Shown here in pieces: positions 1-11,770 of a DNA stretch of 64,000 nt; position 1 is the stretch's first letter, and each line of letters opens with the position of its first letter. A program made the translations under genes and the position numbers. The DNA lies in the NCBI GenBank assembly GCA_025345505.1, contig JANVCC010000077.1:4150607-4214606 (forward strand). Reading direction: 5' to 3'. The stretch is from Todiramphus chloris collaris (taxonomy: Eukaryota > Chordata > Aves > Coraciiformes > Alcedinidae). Below the pieces are notes generated by a model. It saw only the letters and a list, made by a program, of their open reading frames with translations. It was not told the origin of the DNA and searched no databases.

Positions 1-805
1 TGTCCTGGTTTGAGTGAAAACAGAACTAATTCTGTTCAGTAATTTTACTTTTCAGCTTGGTTCTTCTAATGAACTGCACTTTCTGAAGTTAGCAGCCTGT
101 TCTTACAGACAGTGTCTGCTCCTATCAGTGATAACACCTTATGTTTAGAGTTACTACCAAGGATTGGTATGCAGACCAAGGCCACTGCTGGGTCCTGTGT
201 ACCACACTGGGGGGTGCAGGAGGTGAAAGGCTGCACCTTCAGGGAGGAGCGGACAGGATGGGTGACTCTAAACTGACCAGGAGGTATTCCATCCCATATA
301 CGCTATATTTGGTCTAGAGCTGAGGGACCCGAAGGGTCTCTGGGCTCTTCTCTCCCCTCTTGGACTGCTTTGCCAGCTTTTGCCTGGCTTGGCTCGGGTC
401 CTCTCTCGGTTCCTTCCTCGGAGCACCCAAGGAGGACTCTGTCCGTTCTGCCTTCAATCCGATCTGCGTGTTCCTGAACCCGGTACCAGAATCCAGCTCC
501 CCAACACATCTCCCGTCTGTTGCGGGGCCCAGTCTGGGACTCCCCAGAAGCCTGCACAACATCAGTGGTGACGGTGATGTAATTACCATCAGGGGGGTTG
601 GGTTCGATACTGGTTTTGTATATATTTGTATATATTCTATTTTTATAATTATTATTTTCCTTTTCATTAAAGCTGTTCTAGTTTCCTTTTCTAATCTAAG
701 TCTCTCTCCCTTATTCCCTTTCTCTTCCCCTTTGGGGAGGGAGGGGGGTTAACAGAGAGCGTCTGTTATAGGTTTAAGGGGCTGCCCTGACCCTAAACCA
801 CGACA
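1..805 (+). mobile_element. ERVL-type endogenous retrovirus LTR (solo LTR or 3' LTR)
   Basis: The sequence opens with TGTCCTGGTTTGAG and closes with CTAAACCACGACA, the TG...CA boundaries of a retroviral LTR and the terminal sequences typical of avian ERVL LTRs. Internal landmarks fit a U3-R-U5 order on the + strand. A TTCCATCCCATATA block with a TATA-like GCTATATTT lies at about 288-310, an ATTAAA polyadenylation signal at 666-671 with T-rich sequence after it, and a pyrimidine-rich then G-rich tract at about 695-750. The length of 805 bp is plausible. No primer-binding site follows base 805, so it is not a 5' LTR. Because it begins at base 1, the left flank and target-site duplication are out of view, so solo LTR and 3' LTR of a provirus cannot be told apart. 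The right-hand partner of a 5 bp duplication would be GGCTC (806-810). It carries no viral coding sequence. Confidence 0.85.
666..671 (+). promoter_or_regulatory. LTR polyadenylation signal ATTAAA
   Basis: ATTAAA is followed by a T/GT-rich stretch (CTGTTCTAGTTTCC) at the expected place two-thirds to four-fifths of the way along the LTR. It fixes the + orientation and suggests that the R/U5 boundary lies shortly downstream. Confidence 0.5.
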
Positions 806-3800
806 GGCTCCAACCACTGATGAGAATGTGTTTTCCATCACAGCTACTACACCACCTGATAAGGAAACTGCTCTTCTTTTTCACACAGCCAATACTACCT
901 TGAAGGAAGGGAGAGGAGCAAGCCCCAGAAGCCATGGAACAGGAGACAATCATTTGCCCTATAAAACATGATGCTATAAGAGCAAATGAAAAATGCAGAT
1001 CTCAGCTGGCATCTTCAATCTCTTCTTTTACCAGAGTAAGCAGTGGTAGAGGGTGTTCCCCTTCACCAAGCAGGAACTACTGCAAAGACACAGTTCTGCA
1101 CAGCCATGAGAGGGTTTGAGGAGGTTCTCATTTTCACGGTCAAGGAAGCACAAATAGGAATTTAGTGAAGGCAGTAGATACCAGTTCTGGGTAGCTGTTG
1201 AAGTGAAGCAAGCATCTTCCTAAGGCTTTATATGGACTTAAGAAGAGAAGCAGGAACAGAATGAAATGCAGATGAGTACACAAATCTTCACTTAGGACTG
1301 CGCAGGTTCAGAGACAGGTGAAAATATGGGCTTGGTCAAGGACATAAATCTTTATGGCAACGATTATGATAATCTGCCATCTGCAGGTTCCCTTTCCTCC
1401 AGAGTGTTACACCCTTGCAATCAGAGATTACATGTGAAAATGTGGTCCCAAGATACTTCCTGGCTCCACAGAATTCCTGTTTTCTGAAACATGCTAGATG
1501 ATGTACCATGAATGATGGAAGCACCTCAGGAACTATGCCAACATTGCCTGTACATTGATGCAGCATGAAGGGAGAAAGAGGAATAAAAGAGGATAGAGGG
1601 AAAGAAACAGAATTGGGTGGGCTTATCCATCTGAGTTTTCAAGATAGGGCAGGGGCATAATATTGCCTGGATTATCTTGAACACTTGAATGTCTTTAAGG
1701 CATTAAGCAGTATAATCACTCCCTAGTAAATATTTGTATAATCAGGATTTTGTGAATCTACACCCATTTTAAATGATCATTTTTCTCTGTAAAGACTGTG
1801 TAATGAAGGGAGCCCAAGAAGAACACTGCTCCATTGATTTCTATCAAGCCACGGTGAGTGATGAATACTGTAGTTCGACATTACACATAATTCCTCCAAA
1901 AGGAATCTTTGTTTGAAAAAAAAAATAATCACGAATCAGGATACAATAGGGCTTGTTGCAGTTTCCTTTGGGGGAGGGGGAAAAGATGTCTCTCAATTGT
2001 AAATGTTACAAAGAGATGGGGTTTTTTTTCTAAATAGGTTCTGGATGCTTCATGCTTTAAATAAAATAAAGACTAATTATATACAACAAACCAACTATTT
2101 CCAAGTGCCTCTTATTTTACTGAACAAATGGAGATTATTTTCCTGTGTGTCTTGTTCTGTAGTAATATTTAGATAATGGTTACGTAGGTATTATTAGAAG
2201 TAAATCCCAGGACCTCACGTAGGGGTAATTTGAGCACACGTATTTAGCACATAAAAATTGTTTGAAAGAATCTGAAACTGAAATAAAAGCTGTATCTTCT
2301 TTCCACTGAACTTTATTTCCCTCATTATTTTTAGAAAGGTGATTGAACTAGTTATTTTTAACACTAATAATTCCTCTAAATTAATTAACATGAAAGGTCT
2401 CCTTTGTTATTCCAGACAATCAAGTCCCAAAGCAGTGATATCCCAAAAGTAAGCTGCTGCAGCTTTTAAGAGGGACTCCCATTCATCTGCAAATGTGATG
2501 CAGTTTTGTTTTAGTTGCCATAAATATTAACAGCATTAAGGGCTTTTTGCTCTTTTACTCCCTCTTGCTGCAGCCTGTTGCAAAGACTGAAGTTTAAAGT
2601 AATATCAAAAAAGTGCAAGACTGACACTTTATAATTTAAAGAGCCATTTTGCTTTGCTAAATCCTCAAAAGGAGATTTCAGATAGCAATTTATGCGGCAA
2701 GGAGAGCTCAGTGGCAAGCAGATTCAATCAGTGTGACTGCCTTTAAGTGCAGGAAAGTACTTGACACCCATACCTGGTGCCAGTTTTCCTTCATGCACTG
2801 TTTATACTGAAATATCTAGTGATGCTTATCAGACAGCAACTCTTTCTGGTCTGGATCTTTCTCCTTTGGAAAATCTCTCATGTAGGCTTCTCTGTTTCAC
2901 TTCTCCGCTTCTGGATCCAAAAGGTTTTCACACCATCCCACCACAGATGGCAAATCTCATACCCATGGCACAGTATCTGCATTTTACTCTTTGGGTCCAG
3001 ACCTCTTTCCTGCTCTTCCAGCTGCAGAGACTTCCTGGGCCAGCTTTGCACAATGATTTCAGTGTTACCACAGGAGGAAAGGAGAATGTGACCTGCCCCC
3101 AAATAAGCTTGCACTCCCAGGCACATGCTAAAGCAATATTCAGGTGGCTGCACAACTACCTCATCCACGCTGGTGTTGAATCCAGCTCTCTTTGCCACTA
3201 TGCCTACAGATCCTGTGATTTAACCCCCCCTATGCCATTTCTTCTCTAGTAACATCTGCTCCTCTGTGCTGGCCTTGCATTTCACTGCTCCAGTGATCCT
3301 CTCCCCTTGTGATCTGGAGGCATCAACACATTCCCATCCTGCATTCCTGAGTGCTGCTCCCACAGGATTTAGGAGCCAAAGACACCCCAGGCCACAGAAG
3401 ACAGTTGATGAGAAAATCTGTTTGAAATTCCCAGCTGGCATTCTCTCTTGATCAACTTCTGCAGCCTAAGAAACCTGGAAAGCTGCCCTGAAAAGCTGGT
3501 CTTAGATTCTGCTGGGTTTCATAGTTTAGTTAAGTGTAAAGTAGAATTGCAAGGACTGCACTTATATCAGGACTGCACGTACTCAGCTAGTGCTCTGAGT
3601 TTGCAGCTAAGGAAAAAAATGAGCTGGAGCTCAGAGCTAGATGAGCTTTATTATAACAACTTTTAAACTAGTAAACATTGGCAGAAGGAGGAGGCCTGAG
3701 GTGTATCTTGTAGTCAAGTCACTCACCACCACCAATATGAATGATAACCACAGGGATGACCCAGCAATTGTCACATTTCATGCTGACTATTTTAAAGCAA

Positions 3801-4214
3801 CCCCATAATACCCAGAAGGTTTTTGCCATCAATAACTGAAATGTACACTGTGGACATTTCCAACCACATGAAAGGAAAGAATGTAACCAGGAAAAATGAA
3901 AATGGCTTTAGCAAAAGCAAATAATGCTTGCCCAACCTGATTGTCTTCTGTTACTGAATAGCCGACTACCGTAATACTGGCTGCTCCAGCAGCCTCATGG
4001 TAAACTGAGGAGGTAAAAGCAATTGACAGAGGTTTGGAAGTGGGCTGGACAGCTAGTCTCAAAGGTTGACAATCAACTGACTGGAAAAGGTCTAAGGATT
4101 GCACTGGGGTCTCTCTTGGCAAACAGGGCAAACTGCGTATTTATCTGCTTTTGGCAAAGCATCATTAGGATCTCAGAAGAAATATATTCTCCTTCTTCTT
4201 AGTACTGGGGAGGC
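806..4214. other. Single-copy noncoding sequence, no gene recognised
   Basis: This AT-rich sequence lies between the LTR and the first CR1. The 162-codon frame at 2761-3249 (+) starts at TTG, has no recognisable domain and is overlapped by equally long frames on both strands, so I do not treat it as a gene. A T-run near 2021 and an A-run near 1916 are the only simple repeats. No CR1 tail, tRNA or promoter cluster was seen. Confidence 0.6.
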
Positions 4215-4667
4215 TGTTTCTGGCCTGGGCCTCTAGTTCAAGAGGGACATGGAGAAACTGAGGAAGGTTACCAAGTGGAGGGCTAGGTGATCAGCACACA
4301 TCGCATGAGAAGACTGTTGAGAGCTGGGCTTGTTTAGCCTGGAGGAGGCAAAGGAGCAATCAAATATCAGCCTACAACTACTTGAGAGGGAGTTACAAAG
4401 ATGAACAGGCCAAACACTTCTTGGCTGTGGCATGTGGTAAAAAAAAGAGAAGACAAAATCTGTGTTTAAAATGTTCAGACTGAAAATTGGGAAAAGCTCA
4501 CCCAGGAAGATAGTGCCACTCCAGGACATGTTCTTTAGACTTTAGAATCTCCCTCAGGAAGGCAAAGGTATGGCCAACCTGATGTAGTAGTGATGGCAGC
4601 CTGGCTTCAAGTGGGATGTTGGTCTCTCACAACTAGTATTTCCTTGAATATGTGAATCTATGTGAGG
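4215..4667 (+). mobile_element. Old, diverged CR1 LINE 3' end
   Basis: The order of blocks matches the last ~450 bp of a CR1. It has a CAAGAGGGACATGGAGAAACT block, then GAGCTGGGCTTGTTTAGCCTGGAGGAGG (conserved 3' ORF2 region), TTGAGAGGGAGTTACAAAGATG, then the 3' UTR phrase CTTCAAGTGGGATGTTGG and a worn terminal GTGAATCTATGTGAGG. Several small deletions and no open frame indicate long decay. It is 5'-truncated, as most CR1 copies are, and lies about 115 bp upstream of a younger CR1 in the same orientation. The exact subfamily was not determined. Confidence 0.75.
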
Positions 4668-4782
4668 TAAAAACTCAAGAAACCATATCTAAAGCATGTC
4701 TAAAGGCAGGAATAAATCCCATCTTTCCCAAGATAAAGCCAGTAACCTGTTCCAATGACAAATGGTTCCCAGGTTCAGCATA

Positions 4783-5099
4783 AGCTTAGATACAAGAAAG
4801 CTGGTGAAGGACTTTTTAGGCTGTTGGGCAGTGATAGGACTAGAGGGAATGGATTAAAGCTGGAGATAGGTCGATTCAGGTTAGACATTAGGAAGAATTT
4901 CTTCCCCATGAGGGTGGTGAGACACTGGAACAGGTTGCCCAGAGAGGTGGTGGAAGCCCCATCCTTGGAAGTTTTTAAGACCAGGCTGAATGGGGCTGTG
5001 AGCAACCTGCTCTAGTGGGAGATGCCCCTGCCCACGGCAGGGGGGTTGGAACTGGATGATCTTTAAGGTCCCTTCCAACCATGACAATTCTATGATTCC
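4783..5099 (+). mobile_element. CR1 LINE 3' fragment with ORF2 C-terminus
   Basis: A 5'-truncated CR1 of about 317 bp. Its open frame to 5015 encodes the C-terminal tail of the CR1 ORF2 reverse transcriptase, with [27 protein letters not shown] and [17 protein letters not shown], ending at TAG in CTGCTCTAG. The 3' UTR follows (CCCACGGCAGGGGGGTTGG, then GATGATCTTTAAGGTCCCTTCC) and the element ends in ATTCTATGATTCC, the CR1 tail repeat. The well-kept reading frame suggests it is younger than its neighbour at 4215-4667. The frame is a relic of a LINE protein and not a host gene. Confidence 0.93.
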
Positions 5100-8000
5100 A
5101 GTTCCTTCAGAGACCAGGCCAGTTTCCCTTTTATTATGTGCCTAGATTTACAGCACTAGTTCAACAAATCAATGGGGATTCTTACACAATTTCTTCCTCT
5201 TGGGTGGCATCCCACCTACCTTAAGTATTGTTACCAAGTATGATTGCCGAATTCCTATGGGACTCCCAGCATTTATTTGAGAGTGGGGTAAACTGGATTT
5301 CTAGGTCTCATACAGTGTTAATAACAGTGGTAGCATCCATTGGCAAACAGTCAGGGACAGTTACACTATAATATCCTAGATCTGGACACACTGAAAAATT
5401 TGGATTTTACCTCACTCTCCCTGTTGTTCCCTCAGATATGCATCTATTCTATATCTGGCTCTCAGCATGTTCATTTCTCTTCTTTTCCTTGGGTGGAAAT
5501 GCAAACCTCCTTTTCCATGACTAACAGAGGGTCTTTGATGGTGTTCAAAATCAGTTGCAAGTTGCTTAGCTGTGTCTATGGAGTTGTTTTCATTCCATCA
5601 AGCATGAAAATCATTTGTATTTTCTCCCTTTTTCAGAGATTACTGAACTTCAGTCATCACTGGAAAGTTTGCCTGACATTCTGTCTGCTCTGGGTTTATC
5701 TGTATCAACAGGAAAACAAAAATTCTTGTCTATCACTCTACTGCTGTCACATTTGGCTTCTTCACTTGGTTGTGGAAGAATTTAATGGAGGTAAGAGAAT
5801 AATACTGAAGAGAAAGATTACAAACTTAATGGCCTGTAAATGCTGCTTATAGGTTATCATCATTACAGATGGTGTTTTCTGGCTTGTGAATCTTGCTTGA
5901 TTTCTCCTAGCCACATGTTGACAAAATAGAAGTTCCAGGTACATCTAAATACAAAAAAATTCTAGTAGAAGAAAGAGGAGACAGAAAAAAAAAAACCCCA
6001 AAAGATTATTCTCCTTCTATCCTACCTTTTTACTGTAATAAAAATAAAAAGTATGAAAAAACAAGAACCCTTGAGGCTGATTGAAGATGTGAGCTTGCTC
6101 ATTGACAGTATTTTATTTCACAACTGAAAAAATGACCAGGCAAAAATTTCTGTGAGGCAACTCTGTCCTGCTTCACTGACGCATCATTTCTTAAGTCACA
6201 GTCAAAAATCCTTTTCTGGAAACAGCTGTATTACTCACAGATCAACCAGCAGAGCTTTTCATACATACACTTCCACAGTAGAAAATTAGGAGAGAGAGAT
6301 GGCCATCAGTTAAAACTATTGTTACTAATCCCACTCATTTCTTCTTCAAACAAGTTAGAAGATGCTCAAATGAATTTTTCTGCTACATGATAAACAGTGT
6401 GATATTTTCCAACAGACATCCACATCTGAACACTACAATGTATAGTCACAGACACTTCACATCAGAGCAGCTCTTTGGAAAGTTAATGGTTTTATGGGAT
6501 CTACTTGGCCAGAAACAAGGCAGATGAAGAGAGGAGAACTGTCTCTAACCTTTTCTCCCTCCAGCCCAGTAGTCCTTTCAATAGCTTCTCAGATCTGTGA
6601 CATCCATCTACCATTTTGTAGCTTAGTGGGACAGAGAGATATACTCTCTAAGGAGGACAGAAGGAGAGTATCCATGGAAGATTGCATGTCAGTCCCACAT
6701 TTGGTGAGAAAATCCAGTCATGACTAAAGTATCAGCGGGAATGATTTTAAATAGGTGGTGCAAAATCAGGAGAAAATGCAAAGAAATATATATTTCTGTG
6801 TTGTCAATCTTTTCACTGTGAATCGTGTAGAGAATTTCAAGCTCCTGATGTCATGGCCTTATACAAGATTATCAATTGTCTTCTCTTATTTTCTTTTCTT
6901 TCTTTAAAATAAAATCATAATTAAAAAAAAAAATAGTTGTCCTAACTATTGGACAAAAATCTAACCTGAAGTGTTTCAAAAGAAAATTAAAAGCCAAAGC
7001 AGTCAAATTTATATATTACATTTGATCACTTCAAAAATGAAGGGTTTCTTTTTCTTTTTTTTTCCTTAAACATGGTATACTGGAGTGATTTTTGTCTGCT
7101 TGAGAGACTTTTTAAAATATATGTATTTTAAGTATACATGTACATATATATACATAAAAGGAAAACAAATACTATTTTTCAAGCTAAGCAAACTGTTATG
7201 TTCAGCTTGAAATGAATCTTTCATTTCTGAAGCTCTTTTGTCCCTTTTTAAAATTCAGTTTGGACAGGAAACTAAAAAAAAATCAGTTATTCATATAACA
7301 TCAGTTACTTGAGATGTTTGCCAGAACACCTTGCAACATAAAAGAACTTCTTTCTTTAAGTTTGGTACTGGCTTTGTTTTTTGCCCAGAGCTTTTATCAA
7401 TTCATCTGGGACACCTGGAAGATTAAGCTATATAAAGCTCGTACACAAATACATGTTTCTGGTAAACAGGACCAAATCATATTTATGAAATAAAGGTGAT
7501 GAAAAAACAGTAACTCTTGACTGTTTCATACATGTATACACACAAAAAGGTTCATAAAAAGCCCAAGCAGTGGAAGGAGCTCATAAGTGACTATTCTGCT
7601 GATGTAATCGCAAGCATTCTCTTAGACTCCATTAATTTTCAGGAGTTTTTGCATGTGGATGGCTCTGCATGTTTAATATCTATTCTCATATCAAGGTACC
7701 ATAGAGAAAAACCTCCCATTTGTATGCATTTTCATGCAATTAATAATAATTCAGGCTTTGTGCTTTTCATCTGCTAAAACTGTGCTTGCCAATGTTTGGA
7801 GTCCTCCAAATGCATACATTAGTCCAAGTCTGAATCGCTCTGATTTTCTCCTCCGTTTGAAACAATGTTTGTTCAAAAGATATTATTTGCTTCACTTTTG
7901 TCTTCACTCGAACCAATGTAAATTTTAACATTTTTATCAAGACTCCTTGATATCCTGTTTTAAAATGGTTTCAATTTTCCAGTCTCCCCAAGTTTCCATG

Positions 8001-8530
8001 TACATTTAAGTTTATTTATGTCTGATTGCAATCAGCAGGAGCCTTCTCACTGATTTCAATGGAATTTGGATCGGGTTCATTTGCAGCAGAGCTTACATAT
8101 GTTTGCTGCCATGGCATAAGCCAGCTATCATAGCAGCAGCATCCAAGCAACTTCAGAGAGTAACGAATAAATCCAGGATATCTGACCTTGCTTGGGAGGA
8201 ACTTAAGCAAGTCCTAGCTTATTAGAGTTGACCGCTCTAAATAACACATCTTGAGCATCTGCCCTCTCACAACAGTAAGAGATTCTTTTCTGATTCAGTC
8301 TCTCCATGCAGTCAGCTCATTTTAATATTTAATATGATGCCTTGATCTCCTGAAAGACTCCCTTATCATGATCTCAAATCCTCATTGACACACTCTGGGC
8401 ATTTTGCTGCCTTCAACATCTGCTGAAGGAGTCTTTCAGGTGCAAACTCAACATCTTTTATACAGTTTGGTTCTTTTTGCAGCTTCCAAAATTGGCAAAA
8501 ATAAATATACAAGGCATGGGGTCTGGACTG
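5100..8530. other. Single-copy AT-rich noncoding sequence
   Basis: No gene recognised. The longest frame (5340-5852, +) starts at TTG and has low-complexity hydrophobic content without domains. There are A-runs at 5984-5995 and about 6923 and an AT-rich stretch with TACATATATATAC at about 7110-7160. At 8021-8080 a phrase ending CACTGATTTCAATGGAATTTGG resembles worn repeat sequence I associate with reptile genomes, but it is too short to name. Confidence 0.6.
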
Positions 8531-8533
8531 CTC

Positions 8534-8551
8534 TTGTTTTGTTTTGTTTTG
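8534..8551 (+). repeat. Short (TTTTG)n microsatellite
   Basis: Three uninterrupted TTTTG-type units plus a partial one, flanked by unique sequence. This length is expected by chance slippage. Confidence 0.8.
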
Positions 8552-8619
8552 CCACATAGGTGCATCTCTCTACACGATCTTATTTTGTCTTTGTTGCTGT
8601 TGTTTTTGCCAGACAACAT

Positions 8620-9060
8620 AATTATCTTGATTGGTGGGTGGCCAACAAAGTTTTAATTAGATCCAGGGGGATTTGAGTAGGCCTGTGTATTAAAAAAAGG
8701 CAAACCAATGCTGCTAGAATTATTGTGTGTTTTTGTTGCGAGGCATCATCTATGAAATATGACGTCACCACTTTGCATTTCCAATTCTGTCCTCTCTTTC
8801 CCTGTCTTGTTCTTTTACTTGGTTGACTGGGAATGGTGATTTGGTGTTAACATTCATGTACTGAGGCAACACTGCCAAGCTGTTGCCACCGCAAAATTTC
8901 CAGCAGCAAAGCCCCTGCCAAACAGAGCCATTGATCCTCCAACTTGTGCCAGTTCAAAGGGATTCAGGATGCTTATCCAGCTCTGTGGAAGGGGTGACAA
9001 GTGATTCAGGGCAGGCGATTGGCACGGACCACAATAAGCAACACTGAATGCAGGGAAAAG
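8620..9060. promoter_or_regulatory. Candidate conserved noncoding / enhancer-like segment
   Basis: This is a motif-rich, repeat-free stretch. It holds a full palindromic cAMP-response element TGACGTCA at 8760-8767, a CCAAT box in AAACCAATG (about 8702), a GLI-like TGGGTGGCC (about 8635), TTTTAATTAG, and several CpG-containing words in otherwise CpG-poor DNA. I see no open frame. The call rests on motif content alone. The alternative is ordinary neutral sequence. Confidence 0.2.
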
Positions 9061-9624
9061 ACTGCATTGGGGAGGTCTTTCTGACTGGTTATAGTTATTA
9101 ATTTTTTGACTGGAACGGGGTTGGTTTTACTTCTTTGGTTGTCTAAAAATATCCTGGTAATGAATTAACCTGAACAAGGGGAAGGGGACAGAAAAACACA
9201 TATTGATTTTCTAAAAGCAGGCAGGAATGCCATTATTTTGCAACTAACATTCAGCATTAGAGAACAATACAGTTGGACAGAACCAGCTAAACAATACCAA
9301 GCTTTTTACTTTCTGCACTTTTTCTAGTGATGTTTTTTTCTCATGTAACTTCTTAAAAAAGACCCTAATAACAACTTAGGCCATTTCTTTGGCTAATGGG
9401 GATTCACTTGTCATGGACTCCATTGGGGTGACTATGAAATAACCGTGGTAGGGATCCAACAGTTCATGCTGAAGCAGAAGGCATATTCATCTAATAAAGG
9501 GTGCCTCTGTTCCAGTGCTGGGAAAATGCGTGAGAGGAAAACCATCTGAAAGCAGTATTGGTGATAAGGATGCTTCTCTTTAAATCCCAGAGTCAGGGAT
9601 TCTGGTCGGACTGGTGCTGACCTG

Positions 9625-9700
9625 ATGTCTGATTCTGGCTAAGTCACCCTTTTCTTTCCACTTCTCTTTCTCATTCTGTCTGTCATAATGTTCATACCTC
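9625..9700 (+). mobile_element. Possible MIR-like SINE core relic
   Basis: TCTGGCTAAGTCACCC, a pyrimidine-rich stretch and then CTCATTCTGTCTGTCATAATG and TTCATACCTC recall the MIR core order (GGCAAGTCAC, CCTCAGTTTCCTCATCTGT, AAAATGGGGATAATA, TACCT). The match is gapped and weak. Confidence 0.25.
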
Positions 9701-11746
9701 TTCCTTCTTATGGTTTAGCATACTTGAGGTTTCTAAATTCAACAGCAAATGAGTGTAAGTGATACCATCACCTTCAGGTCCCCCTTAGTGACAACTGACT
9801 GCACAGCTATGTATGAATGATGTGACCAAGAGCAGCCTTCAGCACAAATCCAACAGGCAGCTCAGGGTCCTGCCACAGGCCCTCCAGTGAGACCCAGCAA
9901 GCATGAGATCCTGCAGCTCATGTTACATAAGCAGAGCAACGAGCACTAGTAACAGGAACGCTGACGGGAAACAGAGGAATTAACACATTTCTGAGTAAAT
10001 ATGTGCACACATAGGTAAACATACATTTGCATAAATTGAGATCCTTATTTTTCTAACAGGTTTCTGAGGTTTTTTTCTGAATTTTCAAATCTTCTAAGCT
10101 TTCTGAATTTTTATTTTTCTTTCTTGGAAGCTGCCGTTTTCAAATTACTAACGTGCTAGGGTGAACTCTTCTGAGTTCAAGCAACAGCAGAGCTTGTCTG
10201 GCCAACAGCATCCACTGCATTTCCATACAGTATCCCTCTCCTCCCAAACGTTCAGGGGTATCTGACAGTACAAAGTCGACACTGGGACTTTCCCCTGTAT
10301 ACAAGTTATGGAAAGAAGTGTTGAAACTGAATACTGCTCCTGTCCACCCTGGACTTAGCATAGCTTATGGAAAGCTACAAGCAGCCCTTCCTACTGTACA
10401 GAGATGGAAATTTTGCTAGATATTTCTCAACAGTTTTGCATAAATTTCAATATATATGTCCTTATTTAGCAAATATTTATTTAGCTATCACTGCAGTTTT
10501 CCTTTAAGGGTCTAGGCAAGGGCCCAGGGAGAGTGACAAAACCACCAGCTTTTGCTGAGAAATTATATGCCCTGCAGTCATACTATGTATTTAGAGTCTG
10601 GAGACGAGTTTTAGGGCCTGGATTTATTTATAGTGTTTAATACATGCTTTGATAATTATGTGCATGGGAATGGAAAACAAATTCTCTAGATTAAAAAGCA
10701 TAAAGAAAGCTTGTTTGGATTAGCATGATGAACTGAAAGCATCCATTTGATTCTTGGTATATATATAATTTACTGAGCTACAAAATAAACATACTCTACT
10801 GTTCCTCTGCTGAAGGCTCCAGCTGTAAATATTTCATTACTTTAAAAATGTATTGCTATTAGATAGGTCTTTTAGTATTCAGGAGAATCAAGTTTTAAGT
10901 AATAAAATAAAATTGTTTCTATTTCCTGAAGGACCTTTTTCAAACCTACAATTTTAGTTTGGTGAAAATTGCTCTGCCACCTGTTGGATGCTGGCAGTCA
11001 TCCCACAAGGAAGTGTGGCTCTTTATTATCTTCGAAGGCATAAACCAACTCCTGCTCTAAGCAGTGCAGGTATCATGACCTGGTCTGTCTCTCCCTGTCC
11101 CGCTACCAGCTCACAGGTCATCAATACCTCGAAGGAAAATGGGCCTTCTCCCTGTATTGTGCAAGGTAACAAAGGCTAGATGAGGAAAAGTGGAAGTTCA
11201 TCATGCAAACAGAAATAACATCCACTAAAGGAGAGAAAGGCAGAGTACAAAATCCACCTGCTCATAGAATACCTACAAATATTCACAAGCAGGTGGGGGA
11301 AAAAAACCTCATGACAAAGGCTGGGCATTGTAGCACGGCACCGTTATAGACTGACAGGCAGCGACCTAGCGACACCATCGCTGTAGCTTTTCTTTGCACA
11401 ACCAGGATGCTTCTGGTGTTCTTCCTACCTTTACTTGAAATGGCCAAATACCATGTTGTAGAGGATTTCATAATGGTTTCTTCCTGAATTTAGGGCAAAG
11501 AAAAAAATAAAAAAGGGAAGTATGGAATTCTTCAGTGTTTTCCTACTGTTGGAATAATTTTCAGGGAAAAATTAAAACAATCTGGGGCTTTTGTGGAATG
11601 ATTTGATAGTGTTGGGTTGGCTCTTTTTATTTCAGAATTGGTGGGTTTTGCTCTTAAAACATCTGACATTCTAAGCACAGGATTAAATGTGGGTGCATTG
11701 ATACATGGGAATACTTTACTGTATGTCATGTACTAAAGCCACAAAT

Positions 11747-11770
11747 GGGAGGGAGGGAGGGAGGGAGGGA
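11747..11770 (+). repeat. (GGGA)6 microsatellite with G-quadruplex potential
   Basis: Six perfect GGGA units in a row. Six GGG runs separated by single A residues satisfy the G3+N1-7 rule with one-base loops, so the + strand can in principle fold into a parallel G-quadruplex. Unique DNA lies on both sides. Confidence 0.9.

Noticed and set aside
314-752. Open frames inside the LTR (both strands)
   Set aside because: They lie in the U3/R/U5 region of a retroviral LTR and read through its GC-rich tracts. No coding role is expected.
2761-3249. 162-codon frame on the + strand
   Set aside because: Begins at TTG, no domain or homologue, and equally long frames overlap it on both strands. Vertebrate context makes a TTG-started single-exon gene unlikely.
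4755-5015. 86-codon frame as a possible host gene
   Set aside because: It is the ORF2 C-terminal tail of the CR1 LINE at 4783-5099.
5340-5852. 170-codon frame on the + strand
   Set aside because: Begins at TTG, with low-complexity hydrophobic and cysteine-rich content typical of AT-rich noncoding DNA. No family recognised.
7110-7160. AT-rich palindromic stretch with TACATATATATAC as an origin or attachment site
   Set aside because: Simple AT-rich sequence, common in vertebrate noncoding DNA. No accompanying structure.
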